Of a stretch of DNA of 64,000 nucleotides, positions 50,409-58,149 are shown in pieces; position 1 is the stretch's first letter, and every line of letters begins with the position of its first letter. The translations under genes were made by a program, and so were the position numbers. The DNA comes from an uncultured Bacilli bacterium. Its GTDB lineage: Bacteria; Bacillota_I; Bacilli_A; RF39; UBA660. Location of the stretch: NCBI GenBank assembly GCA_934098395.1, contig CAKOOM010000002.1, positions 62,001-126,000 on the forward strand, given 5' to 3'. The notes under the pieces are model-generated. The model saw only the letters and a program-made list of their open reading frames with translations. It had not been told where the DNA came from and made no database searches.

Positions 50409-51650
50409 ATGGTTACTATTAATGATAAGAAGATTAGTCCTACGAAAAAAATTAATGATGATGTAAAAATGCAAATTATATATATTCCTCTTGAGAGTAA
50501 AATGGGATACAAATACAAAGAAAGTGTACATGTAATGGATTATGTTTGTATTGGCACAGTAATAGGAAAAAGTAGTGTATGTGATATTCCGTTAATATCA
50601 ACAGTTAGTGGGGTTGTTGTAGGTTTTCAAGAAAAATATATATCGAATGGTAAAAAAGTAAAGTGTGTAGTTATTGAGAATGATTTTAAAGAGAAATATT
50701 TAAATAAAGTAGGCAAGAAAAAAGATATTACTAAATATAGTAAGAATGAATATGTGTATATGCTTAGAGAAAATGGTATTACAGGGTTAGCTGGTTCGGA
50801 TTTTCCTACATATATTAAGTATGATACGGATAAAAAAATTAAATATTTAATTGTAGATGGTGCTGAATGTGAAGTGTATGCAAGTGCTGATGGAGCATTA
50901 ATGATGAATTATGCAGAAGAGATACTTGAAGGAATAGATGCAATTATGGAAATAATGGGAATAGAAAAAGCATATATTGCAATTAATGAGAGAAATGAAG
51001 GTATTATTAAAAAAATATTAAAATATATTTATACTTATCCGAATATTAAAGTATATAGTTTACCAGATGCTTATCCGAACGGATATGAGAGATATTTAGT
51101 ATCAGAAATATTAGGCCTTACATATGATAGATTACCAATAGAAGTTGGAGTAATTAATGAAAACGTATCTACGATATATGCAATATATGAAATGCTTAAA
51201 TATCATAAACCACTTACCGAGAGAATAGTGACGTTAGCGGGTGATGGAGTTAAAAATCCATGTAATTATAAATTAAAGATTGGTACCAATTTATCGGAAC
51301 TGTTAATGAAGACAAATAATTTTAAGAAAATTAAGAATCCAATATTAATAGCAGGTGGTGCTATGATGGGAAAGAGTATAGCAAGTGATGATTTTATTAT
51401 AACTAAAGATGTTAATTGTGTTTTACTCTTAGAAGAAAAACAAGAGAAAGTTTATCCATGTATAAAGTGTGGTAAATGTAGTGAAGTGTGTCCTGTTGGT
51501 ATTATACCTTCAAAGATATTGGATGATCCGAAGAGGGCATTAGATTTTAAAATAAATAAATGTGTATCATGTGGACTTTGTTCTTATGTTTGTCCCTCTA
51601 AAATTGAAGTAAGAGATGAAATAAATAAAATTAGGGGGAATATGAAATGA
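50409..51650 (+). CDS. RnfC-like electron-transport subunit
   Basis: 413 residues. RnfC carries NADH/FMN and two [4Fe-4S] clusters in the Rnf complex. Present here: an N-terminal biotinyl-lipoyl-like region (PLISTVSGVVVGF), GLAGSDFPTYIKY (usually GxGGAGFPT), VDGAECEVYASADG (ECEPY-type), YPNGYERYLV, and the cluster motifs CIKCGKCSEVCPVG (Cys351, 354, 357, 361) and CVSCGLCSYVCPSK (Cys385, 388, 391, 395). It has lost the first glycine-rich loop consensus. It is followed with 4-base overlap by an RnfD-like gene. No RnfA, B, E or G is nearby. Confidence 0.85.
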   Translation: MVTINDKKISPTKKINDDVKMQIIYIPLESKMGYKYKESVHVMDYVCIGTVIGKSSVCDIPLISTVSGVVVGFQEKYISNGKKVKCVVIENDFKEKYLNKVGKKKDITKYSKNEYVYMLRENGITGLAGSDFPTYIKYDTDKKIKYLIVDGAECEVYASADGALMMNYAEEILEGIDAIMEIMGIEKAYIAINERNEGIIKKILKYIYTYPNIKVYSLPDAYPNGYERYLVSEILGLTYDRLPIEVGVINENVSTIYAIYEMLKYHKPLTERIVTLAGDGVKNPCNYKLKIGTNLSELLMKTNNFKKIKNPILIAGGAMMGKSIASDDFIITKDVNCVLLLEEKQEKVYPCIKCGKCSEVCPVGIIPSKILDDPKRALDFKINKCVSCGLCSYVCPSKIEVRDEINKIRGNMK

Positions 51651-52594
51651 GTGAATTTAAAACTTGTAATAAAACATATGTTAAATCAAATAATAGTATA
51701 AAAAGAATTAATTTAAATTATGTATATTCTTTGTTATTTATTGTTTTATATTATTTAATATATAATTATATTAGATATAGTGAATTAATTATTGGTATAA
51801 AGAGTATAATTAGTGCTATTTTATGTATTTTACTATGGTGGATGATGAATAGTAAAAAAAAGATATTAGAAATTATTATTGATGATAATATTTTATCTAT
51901 TTCTTTAATACTTAGTTTATTATTTTATAAATATAGTTATAATGCATTGGGAGTTGCAATTGTTAGTACTTTGGGATTTAAAAAAATATATAAAAATATA
52001 GAACTTTCATCAGTTTTGATTGGTTTATTAGTAGGTTATATATATGTATTTTTCTTTGAATATCCAATAGCTACTTTAGAAATTGAATCGGGGATGGATA
52101 ATATTATATGCCTACTACGAGGAGATTTTTATATAAGTTCTATAGTTAGTTTAATAGCATTTTTATACTTATTTAACAAAAAGTCTATTAAATATAATTT
52201 ATTTATATCATATGTTTTAACTGTTACTTTAATAACATTAATGTATAGTTTATTTGATTCTTTAGGATTAGAATATTTTCTTATAACCATTTTATCTAGT
52301 AATATTATATTTTATGCGGTATATATATTATGTGATAGTAAACGTAGTCCGATTATTGCTGAGGGGCAAATATTATATGGAATAGTTATGGGAATAATAA
52401 GTAGTATTTTACTTAATATAAATCCTTTTATAGGGATAATTATTGTTTTAATGTTAGGAGTATTTGTAATTAGTAAGAGAATAGATAATTTTAGTATAAA
52501 TATGAGATATAATAATAGACTTAGAAAAATAGTAATGATTGTATCAGGTGGATTAATACCATTAACAAGTATTTTATTAACAATATTAAAATAA
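51647..52594 (+). CDS. Degenerate RnfD-like membrane protein
   Basis: 315 residues, about 9-10 helices. Similarity to RnfD is seen in the C-terminal third: FYAVYILCDSKRSPIIAEGQILYGIVMGIISSILL (RnfD: ...VTDPVSP...GKIIYGILIGLLT). The conserved covalent-FMN motif around Ser-Gly-Ala-Thr is not found; the likely position reads IESGMDNIICLL, so the flavin Thr appears lost. Coupled to the RnfC-like gene. Could be a simplified ion- or electron-transport partner. No other Rnf subunit lies within the window. Confidence 0.7.
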   Translation: MSEFKTCNKTYVKSNNSIKRINLNYVYSLLFIVLYYLIYNYIRYSELIIGIKSIISAILCILLWWMMNSKKKILEIIIDDNILSISLILSLLFYKYSYNALGVAIVSTLGFKKIYKNIELSSVLIGLLVGYIYVFFFEYPIATLEIESGMDNIICLLRGDFYISSIVSLIAFLYLFNKKSIKYNLFISYVLTVTLITLMYSLFDSLGLEYFLITILSSNIIFYAVYILCDSKRSPIIAEGQILYGIVMGIISSILLNINPFIGIIIVLMLGVFVISKRIDNFSINMRYNNRLRKIVMIVSGGLIPLTSILLTILK

Positions 52595-52625
52595 AAATAA
52601 TGACCAATTAAATGGCCATTATTTT
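52594..52625. terminator. Bidirectional terminator at convergent RnfD/unknown gene ends
   Basis: AAAATAATGACCA (52594-52606) pairs with TGGCCATTATTTT (52613-52625) with one mismatch; serves both converging genes. Confidence 0.75.
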
Positions 52626-53290
52626 ATTATCATTGTAGCAATAGATATACCTAGTATAAGGGATATGATCATGGTTATGCAGGTTAGGAATATATTAGCG
52701 TATCCAGCATTTTTGGGGATATCTTTAGGTGGAGTTAATTTTTTTGTTAGAGGTTTTTCTACGGTAAGTGTTTCATTGATTGTGTTTTCTAAATCATTAC
52801 TTTTGGTTAAACTGGTTAAGTTAACAACTTGGATGGCACCAGGAGTATTAGTATTAACATATAGTTCAATAAAATCAATAAATTTAGTATTTTCGTCGTT
52901 TGTTTTTATAAATGTAACAGTTTGTGAAACAGAACTATTAGCAGAACTTATTTGTTTGTAAACATCATTAGTTATTCCTCTAATCTGATCGAATAAGTGC
53001 AGATATGGTCTAGTATCATTAGTTGTACTGGCATTTTTTAGTAGATTAGAATCTATGATAGGTATTGCTAGTATTTGATTTGGATTTTGAGTCTTAATGG
53101 TTTCTTCGATTAGGGAAATACTTTCTATAAAATTCTCTCTAGGAAGATTTATAGTTTTATCATCAGGGATGAATACGAAAAGTTCATAGTTATTTTTGCC
53201 TTTGATGGGAGCAACAAGATAATATCTGGTAGTAGATGAAGCTAAAAAATGAATACCATATTCATGATCTTTGGTTAACATTTGATTCAT
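52619..53290 (-). CDS. Tail-anchored protein of unknown function
   Basis: 223 residues with no signal peptide and one helix at the very C-terminus (residues ~197-222, NIFLTCITMIISLILGISIA). The soluble part has an N-terminal beta-rich half (YYLVAPIKGKNNYELFVFIPDD) and a Ser/Thr/Asn-rich second half. Looks like a tail-anchored membrane protein. I do not recognise it. GAGGTGATTAT ribosome site; convergent with the RnfD-like gene. Confidence 0.72.
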   Translation of the reverse strand: MNQMLTKDHEYGIHFLASSTTRYYLVAPIKGKNNYELFVFIPDDKTINLPRENFIESISLIEETIKTQNPNQILAIPIIDSNLLKNASTTNDTRPYLHLFDQIRGITNDVYKQISSANSSVSQTVTFIKTNDENTKFIDFIELYVNTNTPGAIQVVNLTSLTKSNDLENTINETLTVEKPLTKKLTPPKDIPKNAGYANIFLTCITMIISLILGISIATMIIK

Positions 53291-53383
53291 ATAATCACCT
53301 CTATTTTATAAAATTATAACATAATTTTATAAAAAAATATAGTAAAATTTTAATTATTTTGTTATACTTTAGGTGGTGATAAT

Positions 53384-54076
53384 ATGAAGAATATATGGTA
53401 TTGTTTAAAAGATATCATATTTAGTTATTTAGTACTGTATGTAAGTATAATAGTATTAATACTTGGATATGTATTAATTGGAGATAATACGGGATTAATT
53501 AATAATATAGATGAGATATACAAATACAGTATGGTTTTAATGGGTTTATTAGTAATACCTCTTAGTATATATTTATATAAGAAAAATAAACATTCTGAAG
53601 AGAAGGTTAAATATTTAAAAATACTTATATTTATTATATTAGGAATATCTTTATCTATAGCATATAATATGATAGTATTTGATTATATAAAGGATAAGGA
53701 AATAATTGATACGAATATATATGTTTTAATTATATATAGTGTTATATTGGGACCAATATTTGAGGAGATTTTGTTTAGATATACAGCACTTAATAAGGCA
53801 CGAGAGAGGTATACTTTGTGGCAAAGTATTATTATAATAAGTTTAGTATTTGCTCTTTTGCATAGTGGACTTATAAATATGGTATATGCTTTTATATTGG
53901 GATTATTAGTATCATATGTTTATGTCAATAATGGAAATATATTATATCCGATGGTAATGCATATTGCTGCAAATGGAACAAGTTTATTTATAAATAAGTT
54001 TAATATATATCTATTAATTGTTAGTTTAATAGTTATTATTATATATTTAGTATTATTTATTAAGAAAAGGCTATAA
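53384..54076 (+). CDS. CPBP family intramembrane protease (second copy)
   Basis: 230 residues, seven to eight helices. GPIFEEILFRYTALNKARER (EExxxR), LVFALLHSGLIN and YPMVMHIAANGTS carry the three CPBP motifs. Start after AGGTGGTGATAAT; a TATACT box directly upstream (53363-53368). The stop codon lies in the loop of a terminator. Monocistronic; substrate unknown. Confidence 0.88.
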   Translation: MKNIWYCLKDIIFSYLVLYVSIIVLILGYVLIGDNTGLINNIDEIYKYSMVLMGLLVIPLSIYLYKKNKHSEEKVKYLKILIFIILGISLSIAYNMIVFDYIKDKEIIDTNIYVLIIYSVILGPIFEEILFRYTALNKARERYTLWQSIIIISLVFALLHSGLINMVYAFILGLLVSYVYVNNGNILYPMVMHIAANGTSLFINKFNIYLLIVSLIVIIIYLVLFIKKRL

Positions 54077-54087
54077 TAGTCTTTTTT
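54065..54087 (+). terminator. Terminator overlapping the CPBP stop codon
   Basis: AAAAGGCTA (54065-54073), TAA loop (the stop codon), TAGTCTTTT (54077-54085) with one G-T pair, T-run. Confidence 0.7.
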
Positions 54088-54109
54088 CTTTGATTTTAAA
54101 GGGTTTTGT

Positions 54110-54138
54110 TTGACAAATTAACTAAAATGTGATATTAT
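54110..54138 (+). promoter_or_regulatory. Promoter of the 54169-55276 pair
   Basis: TTGACA (54110-54115), 17 bases, TATTAT (54133-54138). Confidence 0.75.
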
Positions 54139-54168
54139 ATAACTCCATTTATGGAAGGGGAGATATAA

Positions 54169-54843
54169 ATGAAAGATTATTCAGAACATTTTGAAAATCC
54201 AGAAGCATTTTTAACAGATGTAGAATTAACTAATGATAGTATTATAGCTAAGTTTCCTAAGGGATACAAAAAAACAGTAGAGAAAAATAAAGAAAATTAT
54301 CAAAAATTTAATGAACGTATGGAACAACAATATTTAAAATTAATAAATAATGCTGGTAAATTACTTAAGAAATATAATACTTCAATGTTTTTAATAGCTT
54401 TATTTGCATTATTCTTTAATGGGGTTTACTTTGGTGTAGATACACCCGTAACAATGAATATGGCCATAGCTATTGATTGTGGTTTAGCAGTATCTTTTTC
54501 TTCAGTATGTTATGTAAAATCAAAAAAAGAAAAAGAAATATCTTTATGGAAAGATTATCTTGAGAATAAAGAAGAACTAGAACAGGCCTTAGAAGCTGAC
54601 AAGGATATTGTAACTGATGTTTCTAAAAAAACACAAAAGAGACTTGTTAAACAACAAGAATATATTTCTGAAGAACTTACGGAAAATGTTTTTGATACAT
54701 TAGTTATGGATGATATTCCACTTAGCGATACGAAGAAGATGATTGAACAACTTAAGATATATAAAGCATTATTAGAACCAGTTAAAAGTGTTTACGAGGA
54801 AGAACAACAAGATGATGTTAAGAAAAAAAGTAGAAAAAAATAG
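54169..54843 (+). CDS. Two-TM protein with coiled-coil tail, unknown
   Basis: 224 residues: acidic N-terminus with PEAFLTDVELTND, two adjacent helices near residues 70-115 (MFLIALFALFFNGVYF; MNMAIAIDCGLAVSFSSVCYV), and a charged helical C-terminus (KEKEISLWKDYLENKEELEQALEADKD) ending in Lys/Arg. Both ends should be cytoplasmic. Not recognised. GGGGAG ribosome site; cotranscribed with the next gene, 20 bases on. Confidence 0.75.
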   Translation: MKDYSEHFENPEAFLTDVELTNDSIIAKFPKGYKKTVEKNKENYQKFNERMEQQYLKLINNAGKLLKKYNTSMFLIALFALFFNGVYFGVDTPVTMNMAIAIDCGLAVSFSSVCYVKSKKEKEISLWKDYLENKEELEQALEADKDIVTDVSKKTQKRLVKQQEYISEELTENVFDTLVMDDIPLSDTKKMIEQLKIYKALLEPVKSVYEEEQQDDVKKKSRKK

Positions 54844-54865
54844 TTAATTTTAAGGGGGTAATATG

Positions 54866-55276
54866 ATGAATAATTATGTTATCGAATATTTAAATGAAAA
54901 TGAATATAGAAAAAAAGAGAGAGCTGTTAAAAAGTATAACATGTTAGCATATAAAAAGCTTTTGTTTGAATTTTATCCAGCTTTAAGAGAAGGTAATTTT
55001 TTAGGAGTAGAAGTAAGAGATGATAAGAATATTACTAAATATGATCTTAAATTACCTACGGATATGATGTTTAATAAAGTACATGGAGATATTGTATTAC
55101 ATTATTCAGTTTATAAAAAAGAGAAAATTGTAATGTTAGATAATATAACTCCAGATGATATATTACTTGAAGGGCATCAAAAAGAATTAACTACTTATAA
55201 AGGCGTTATGGTGTCTAAAACTCATGCCGCAAAAGATATATTTAAAATTAATTTATTAAATATGATTGAAAAATAG
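54866..55276 (+). CDS. Small soluble protein of unknown function
   Basis: 136 residues (137 if the first of two adjacent ATGs is used). No membrane helices. N-terminal NNYVIEYLNENEYRKKERAVKKYNML is helical and charged; the rest alternates strands (VEVRDDKNITKYDLKLP, DIVLHYSVYKKEKIVMLDNI). Not recognised. AAGGGGGT site; last gene before a terminator. Confidence 0.7.
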   Translation: MNNYVIEYLNENEYRKKERAVKKYNMLAYKKLLFEFYPALREGNFLGVEVRDDKNITKYDLKLPTDMMFNKVHGDIVLHYSVYKKEKIVMLDNITPDDILLEGHQKELTTYKGVMVSKTHAAKDIFKINLLNMIEK

Positions 55277-55303
55277 TCTAGTAAAAACTAGGCTTTTATT
55301 TTA
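55276..55303 (+). terminator. Weak terminator before 5-FCL
   Basis: GTCTAGT (55276-55282), AAAA loop, ACTAGGC (55287-55293), TTTTATTTTAT. Its tail runs into the next gene's -10 box. Confidence 0.55.
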
Positions 55304-55313
55304 TAATAATATT

Positions 55314-55835
55314 ATGAAAAAGGAATTAAGAGAAAAGTATTTAGTAGTTAGAAAGAATATAATAGAACGTGATAAGTTAGATGAAATTATATATAATAAA
55401 GTAATTAGTAATTTACAGATAATAAATAGTTCTGGGGTACTTATATATGTATCATTAAATGATGAGGTTGATACGATAAGAATTATTAATTATTTACTTA
55501 GTAAGAAGAAATTGGTGGCTATTCCTAGGATAGAGGGCAAGAGAATGAATTTTTATTATATTAATAGTCTTGAAGATACCCATATGGGTAAGTTTGGAAT
55601 ATTGGAACCTAATGGATGGGAGAGGGTTAAAGACTACAGCGGTTTTGTGTCTATTACTCCAGGAGTATGCTACTCGAAAGAGGGTTATCGAATTGGATAT
55701 GGTGGTGGCTACTACGATAGGTTTTATAAAAATAATAAGGTTTATAAGATAGGACTTTGCTATAGGGAATGTTTGATTGGTGACAAATTTATGGATGAAT
55801 ATGATCAAAAAGTGGATGAAATTATTACAGATTAA
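55314..55835 (+). CDS. 5-formyltetrahydrofolate cyclo-ligase
   Basis: Converts 5-formyl-THF and ATP to 5,10-methenyl-THF. 173 residues: KKELREKYLVVRKNI start, YVSLNDEVDTIRII, IPRIEGKRMNFYY, FGILEPNG, ITPGVCYSKEGYRIGYGGGYYDRF (ATP/Mg loop). ATG 55314 has no ribosome site, and TATAAT (55302-55307) ends 6 bases before it, so the transcript is probably leaderless. The protein N-terminus aligns well with the family at this Met. Confidence 0.93.
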   Translation: MKKELREKYLVVRKNIIERDKLDEIIYNKVISNLQIINSSGVLIYVSLNDEVDTIRIINYLLSKKKLVAIPRIEGKRMNFYYINSLEDTHMGKFGILEPNGWERVKDYSGFVSITPGVCYSKEGYRIGYGGGYYDRFYKNNKVYKIGLCYRECLIGDKFMDEYDQKVDEIITD

Positions 55836-55871
55836 TTGATAAATTCATGGATTGTGTTATAATTAATATGT

Positions 55872-55948
55872 GTCCTCGTAGCTCAGTAGGATAGAGCGAT
55901 CGCCTCCTAAGCGATAGGCCGTTGGTTCGATCCCAATCGAGGACGCCA
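55872..55948 (+). tRNA. tRNA-Arg (anticodon CCT)
   Basis: 77 bases. Acceptor GTCCTCG with CGAGGAC, discriminator G, encoded CCA (55946-55948). D arm AGCTCAGTAGGATAGAGCGA; anticodon loop CTCCTAA gives CCT (decodes AGG); T arm GTTGGTTCGATCCCAAT. Encoded CCA. Confidence 0.96.
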
Positions 55949-55960
55949 TAAATGAATGTT

Positions 55961-55987
55961 AAAGGCTAGATTTTTTCTAGCTTTTTT
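55961..55987 (+). terminator. Terminator after tRNA-Arg
   Basis: GCTAG (55965-55969) with CTAGC (55977-55981), flanking A- and T-rich arms, T-run. Confidence 0.75.
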
Positions 55988-56059
55988 ATATGATTTAATG
56001 TTTTTTATGATATAATTCAATTAGAATATTTTACTTTTAAATTTGGTGGTGAATTAAAT

Positions 56060-56152
56060 ATGTTAAATGAATTAAAATGTGTATGTGAAAATGTAGAAAT
56101 TGATAAATATTTAGAATTATATAAGTATGTTAGAGAATATGAATTGATGTAA
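56060..56152 (+). CDS. Possible 30-residue peptide
   Basis: Reading frame beginning MLNELKCVCENVEIDKYLEL, 30 codons, TAA at 56150. GGTGGTGAA lies about 7 bases before ATG 56060, and TGATATAAT (TATAAT 56011-56016) lies upstream, the same module as at neighbouring genes. It fills the otherwise empty gap between tRNA-Arg and the HAM1 gene. Acidic with two Cys. Unknown; could be a real microprotein or leader peptide. Confidence 0.45.
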   Translation: MLNELKCVCENVEIDKYLELYKYVREYELM

Positions 56153-56166
56153 AAAGATTTGATTTG

Positions 56167-56175
56167 TGATATAAT
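56167..56175 (+). promoter_or_regulatory. Extended -10 of the HAM1 gene
   Basis: TG-A-TATAAT (56167-56175), followed by GGAGGT at 56184-56189. No clear -35. Confidence 0.55.
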
Positions 56176-56195
56176 TTAGGCATGGAGGTAAATGT

Positions 56196-56759
56196 GTGAA
56201 AAAGATAACTTATGTAACAGGTAATTGGGCTAAGATTGATAGTGCTAGACAAATATTGGAACCACTTGGATATACAGTTGATAACAAGAAGATTGATACG
56301 ATTGAGATTCAGGCTGATGACGTTGAAGATGTAGCTAAATATTCTGCTAAATGGGCATCAAATGAATTAAAATGCGATGTATTAAAAAATGATACTGGTT
56401 TGTTTGTTGAAGCATTAAATGGATTTCCTGGAGTATATACGCATTATGTTGATGATACTTTAGGAGAGGATGGATTATTAAAACTATTAGATGGGGTTAG
56501 TAATAGACGAGCATATTTTAAAGAAGTTTTGGCATATTGCAAATATGGAGAAGAACCAATAACTTTTGTTGGAATAACGAAGGGTACTATTGCTAAAGTT
56601 AAATCGGGTACTTATGGTTGGAGTTGGGATTTTATTTTCATACCTGATGGAGAAGATAGGACTTTAGGATGCTTTCCTGATAATGAAAGATGGAAATTTT
56701 GGTCACTTGATTCTTATAAAAAATTAGCTGAATATTTAGATAATATGGAAGAAGTATAA
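56196..56759 (+). CDS. HAM1/RdgB-type non-canonical purine NTP pyrophosphatase
   Basis: Removes dITP/XTP-type nucleotides. 187 residues: ITYVTGNWAKIDSARQIL (TGNxxK), NDTGLFVEALNGFPGVYTHYVDDTLGEDGLLKLL, GTYGWSWDFIFIPDG and a C-terminal SLDSYKKLAEYL. GTG start 6 bases after GGAGGT. The stop codon lies in the loop of the following terminator. Confidence 0.9.
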   Translation: MKKITYVTGNWAKIDSARQILEPLGYTVDNKKIDTIEIQADDVEDVAKYSAKWASNELKCDVLKNDTGLFVEALNGFPGVYTHYVDDTLGEDGLLKLLDGVSNRRAYFKEVLAYCKYGEEPITFVGITKGTIAKVKSGTYGWSWDFIFIPDGEDRTLGCFPDNERWKFWSLDSYKKLAEYLDNMEEV

Positions 56760-56773
56760 TGCTTCTTTTTTTT
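56749..56773 (+). terminator. Terminator after the HAM1 gene
   Basis: AAGAAG (56749-56754) with CTTCTT (56762-56767); TATAATG loop holds the stop codon; T-run. Confidence 0.7.
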
Positions 56774-56796
56774 ACATATATTTATTAGGTGATTTT

Positions 56797-57393
56797 ATGA
56801 GTTTAATTATTGGTATTATAGAGAGAAATGGTTTGTCAGAGACAGGTAAAAAAATAGGAGTAGTTTATAGTGAAATAGAGAGATGCGTTATTAATAGTGG
56901 GGGAATACCTATAGGAATTAGTAATGATAAGATAGAACTGTATTTTGATATATGTAATGGTTTTATTTTTCAAGGGGGAGATTTTGAAGATGAGAAGAAT
57001 ATGACTATTATTAAAAGATTATATGACAAGGATGTACCAGTATTAGGAATATGCTTAGGGATGCAGGAAATGGCTTTAGCATTTGGTGGAAAATTAGATT
57101 TAATAGATAATCATTATATTAATGGAGAACATATGATTAGTTTAAATAAAGATAGTTTACTTAGAAAAATTGTAGGTACTGAGACGATGATGGTTAATAG
57201 TAGGCATCGTTTTGCAGTTAATAAGTGTATATTAGATAGTGTGGCATATTCAGAGAATGGTTTTGTTGAAGCAATAGAAGACAAAGATAAAAAATTTTTT
57301 GTGGGATTACAATGGCATCCGGAAGATATGTATGACAAAACATACGAGATTAGGCAAATGTTTGACTATTTTATAAAAATGTGTCATGATTAA
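56797..57393 (+). CDS. Class I glutamine amidotransferase-like C26 hydrolase
   Basis: 198 residues, gamma-glutamyl hydrolase (peptidase C26/PuuD) type. GFIFQGGDFEDE, VLGICLGMQEMALAFGG (nucleophile Cys), SRHRFAV and GLQWHPEDMYDKT (His-Glu) are in order. Hydrolyses a gamma-glutamyl amide; with murI eight bases into its end it may act in wall-related glutamate metabolism. Start ATG 56797 follows AGGTGATTTT. Confidence 0.85.
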   Translation: MSLIIGIIERNGLSETGKKIGVVYSEIERCVINSGGIPIGISNDKIELYFDICNGFIFQGGDFEDEKNMTIIKRLYDKDVPVLGICLGMQEMALAFGGKLDLIDNHYINGEHMISLNKDSLLRKIVGTETMMVNSRHRFAVNKCILDSVAYSENGFVEAIEDKDKKFFVGLQWHPEDMYDKTYEIRQMFDYFIKMCHD

Positions 57394-57406
57394 TTATGGT
57401 GATTTT

Positions 57407-58123
57407 ATGCGTATAGGTTTATTTGATTCGGGAGTTGGAGGACTTACAGTACTTCGTTCTTTAGTAGAGAGATATCCGAATAATGAATATATATATTATG
57501 GAGATACATTAAATATTCCATATGGTTCTAAGAGTACTGATGAATTGTTAGAACTAGCTAGTAAAAATATTGAATTTTTACTCGAAAAGGGTGCAGAGGT
57601 AATAGTTGTAGCTTGTGGAACGGTATCATCTAATTGTATTTTTTATTTGAGAGATAAATATAAGATACGAATATATGATGTTATATCTAATACTTTAGAA
57701 TATTTAAATAATAGTGATAGTAGGAAAATACTGGTAATTGGTACAGAGAGAACGATAGATAGCCATATATTTAAAAATAATGTAGATAAATGTGTGATAG
57801 AGATGGCTACGCCTTTGTTAGTACCAGCAATAGAGAATAATGAATTTATGAAAATTGATAATATACTTAATGGTTATTTATCGAATTATTCGGATATTGA
57901 TACGATAGTACTTGGATGTACACATTATCCGATTATAAGTAAAAATATTGATAATTATTATAATGGTATGGTTAAAATTGTTAATATGGGAGAAATAATA
58001 AAAATTGATAATTTGGTAGATAGTGTTAGTAGTATTAAGTTATATTTTAGTAAAATTGATGATAATATTATCAATAATTGTAATTTTATTTTGAAGGGGA
58101 AAAATATAGAAATAATAAAATAA
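57407..58123 (+). CDS. murI: Glutamate racemase
   Basis: Makes D-glutamate for peptidoglycan. 238 residues, slightly short: RIGLFDSGVGGLTVLRSL (catalytic Asp/Ser), YYGDTLNIPYG, VVACGTVSSNC (first Cys; the usual Asn-Thr is Gly-Thr), and LGCTHYPII (second Cys and His). ATG 57407 follows GGTGATTTT. The terminator beyond is shared with convergent glmS. Confidence 0.93.
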   Translation: MRIGLFDSGVGGLTVLRSLVERYPNNEYIYYGDTLNIPYGSKSTDELLELASKNIEFLLEKGAEVIVVACGTVSSNCIFYLRDKYKIRIYDVISNTLEYLNNSDSRKILVIGTERTIDSHIFKNNVDKCVIEMATPLLVPAIENNEFMKIDNILNGYLSNYSDIDTIVLGCTHYPIISKNIDNYYNGMVKIVNMGEIIKIDNLVDSVSSIKLYFSKIDDNIINNCNFILKGKNIEIIK

Positions 58124-58149
58124 AAAGTCAGGATAAATCCTGATTTTTA
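58122..58149. terminator. Bidirectional terminator between murI and glmS
   Basis: AAAAAGTCAGGAT / ATCCTGATTTTTA hairpin, TCAGGAT (58128-58134) with ATCCTGA (58137-58143). Confidence 0.75.
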
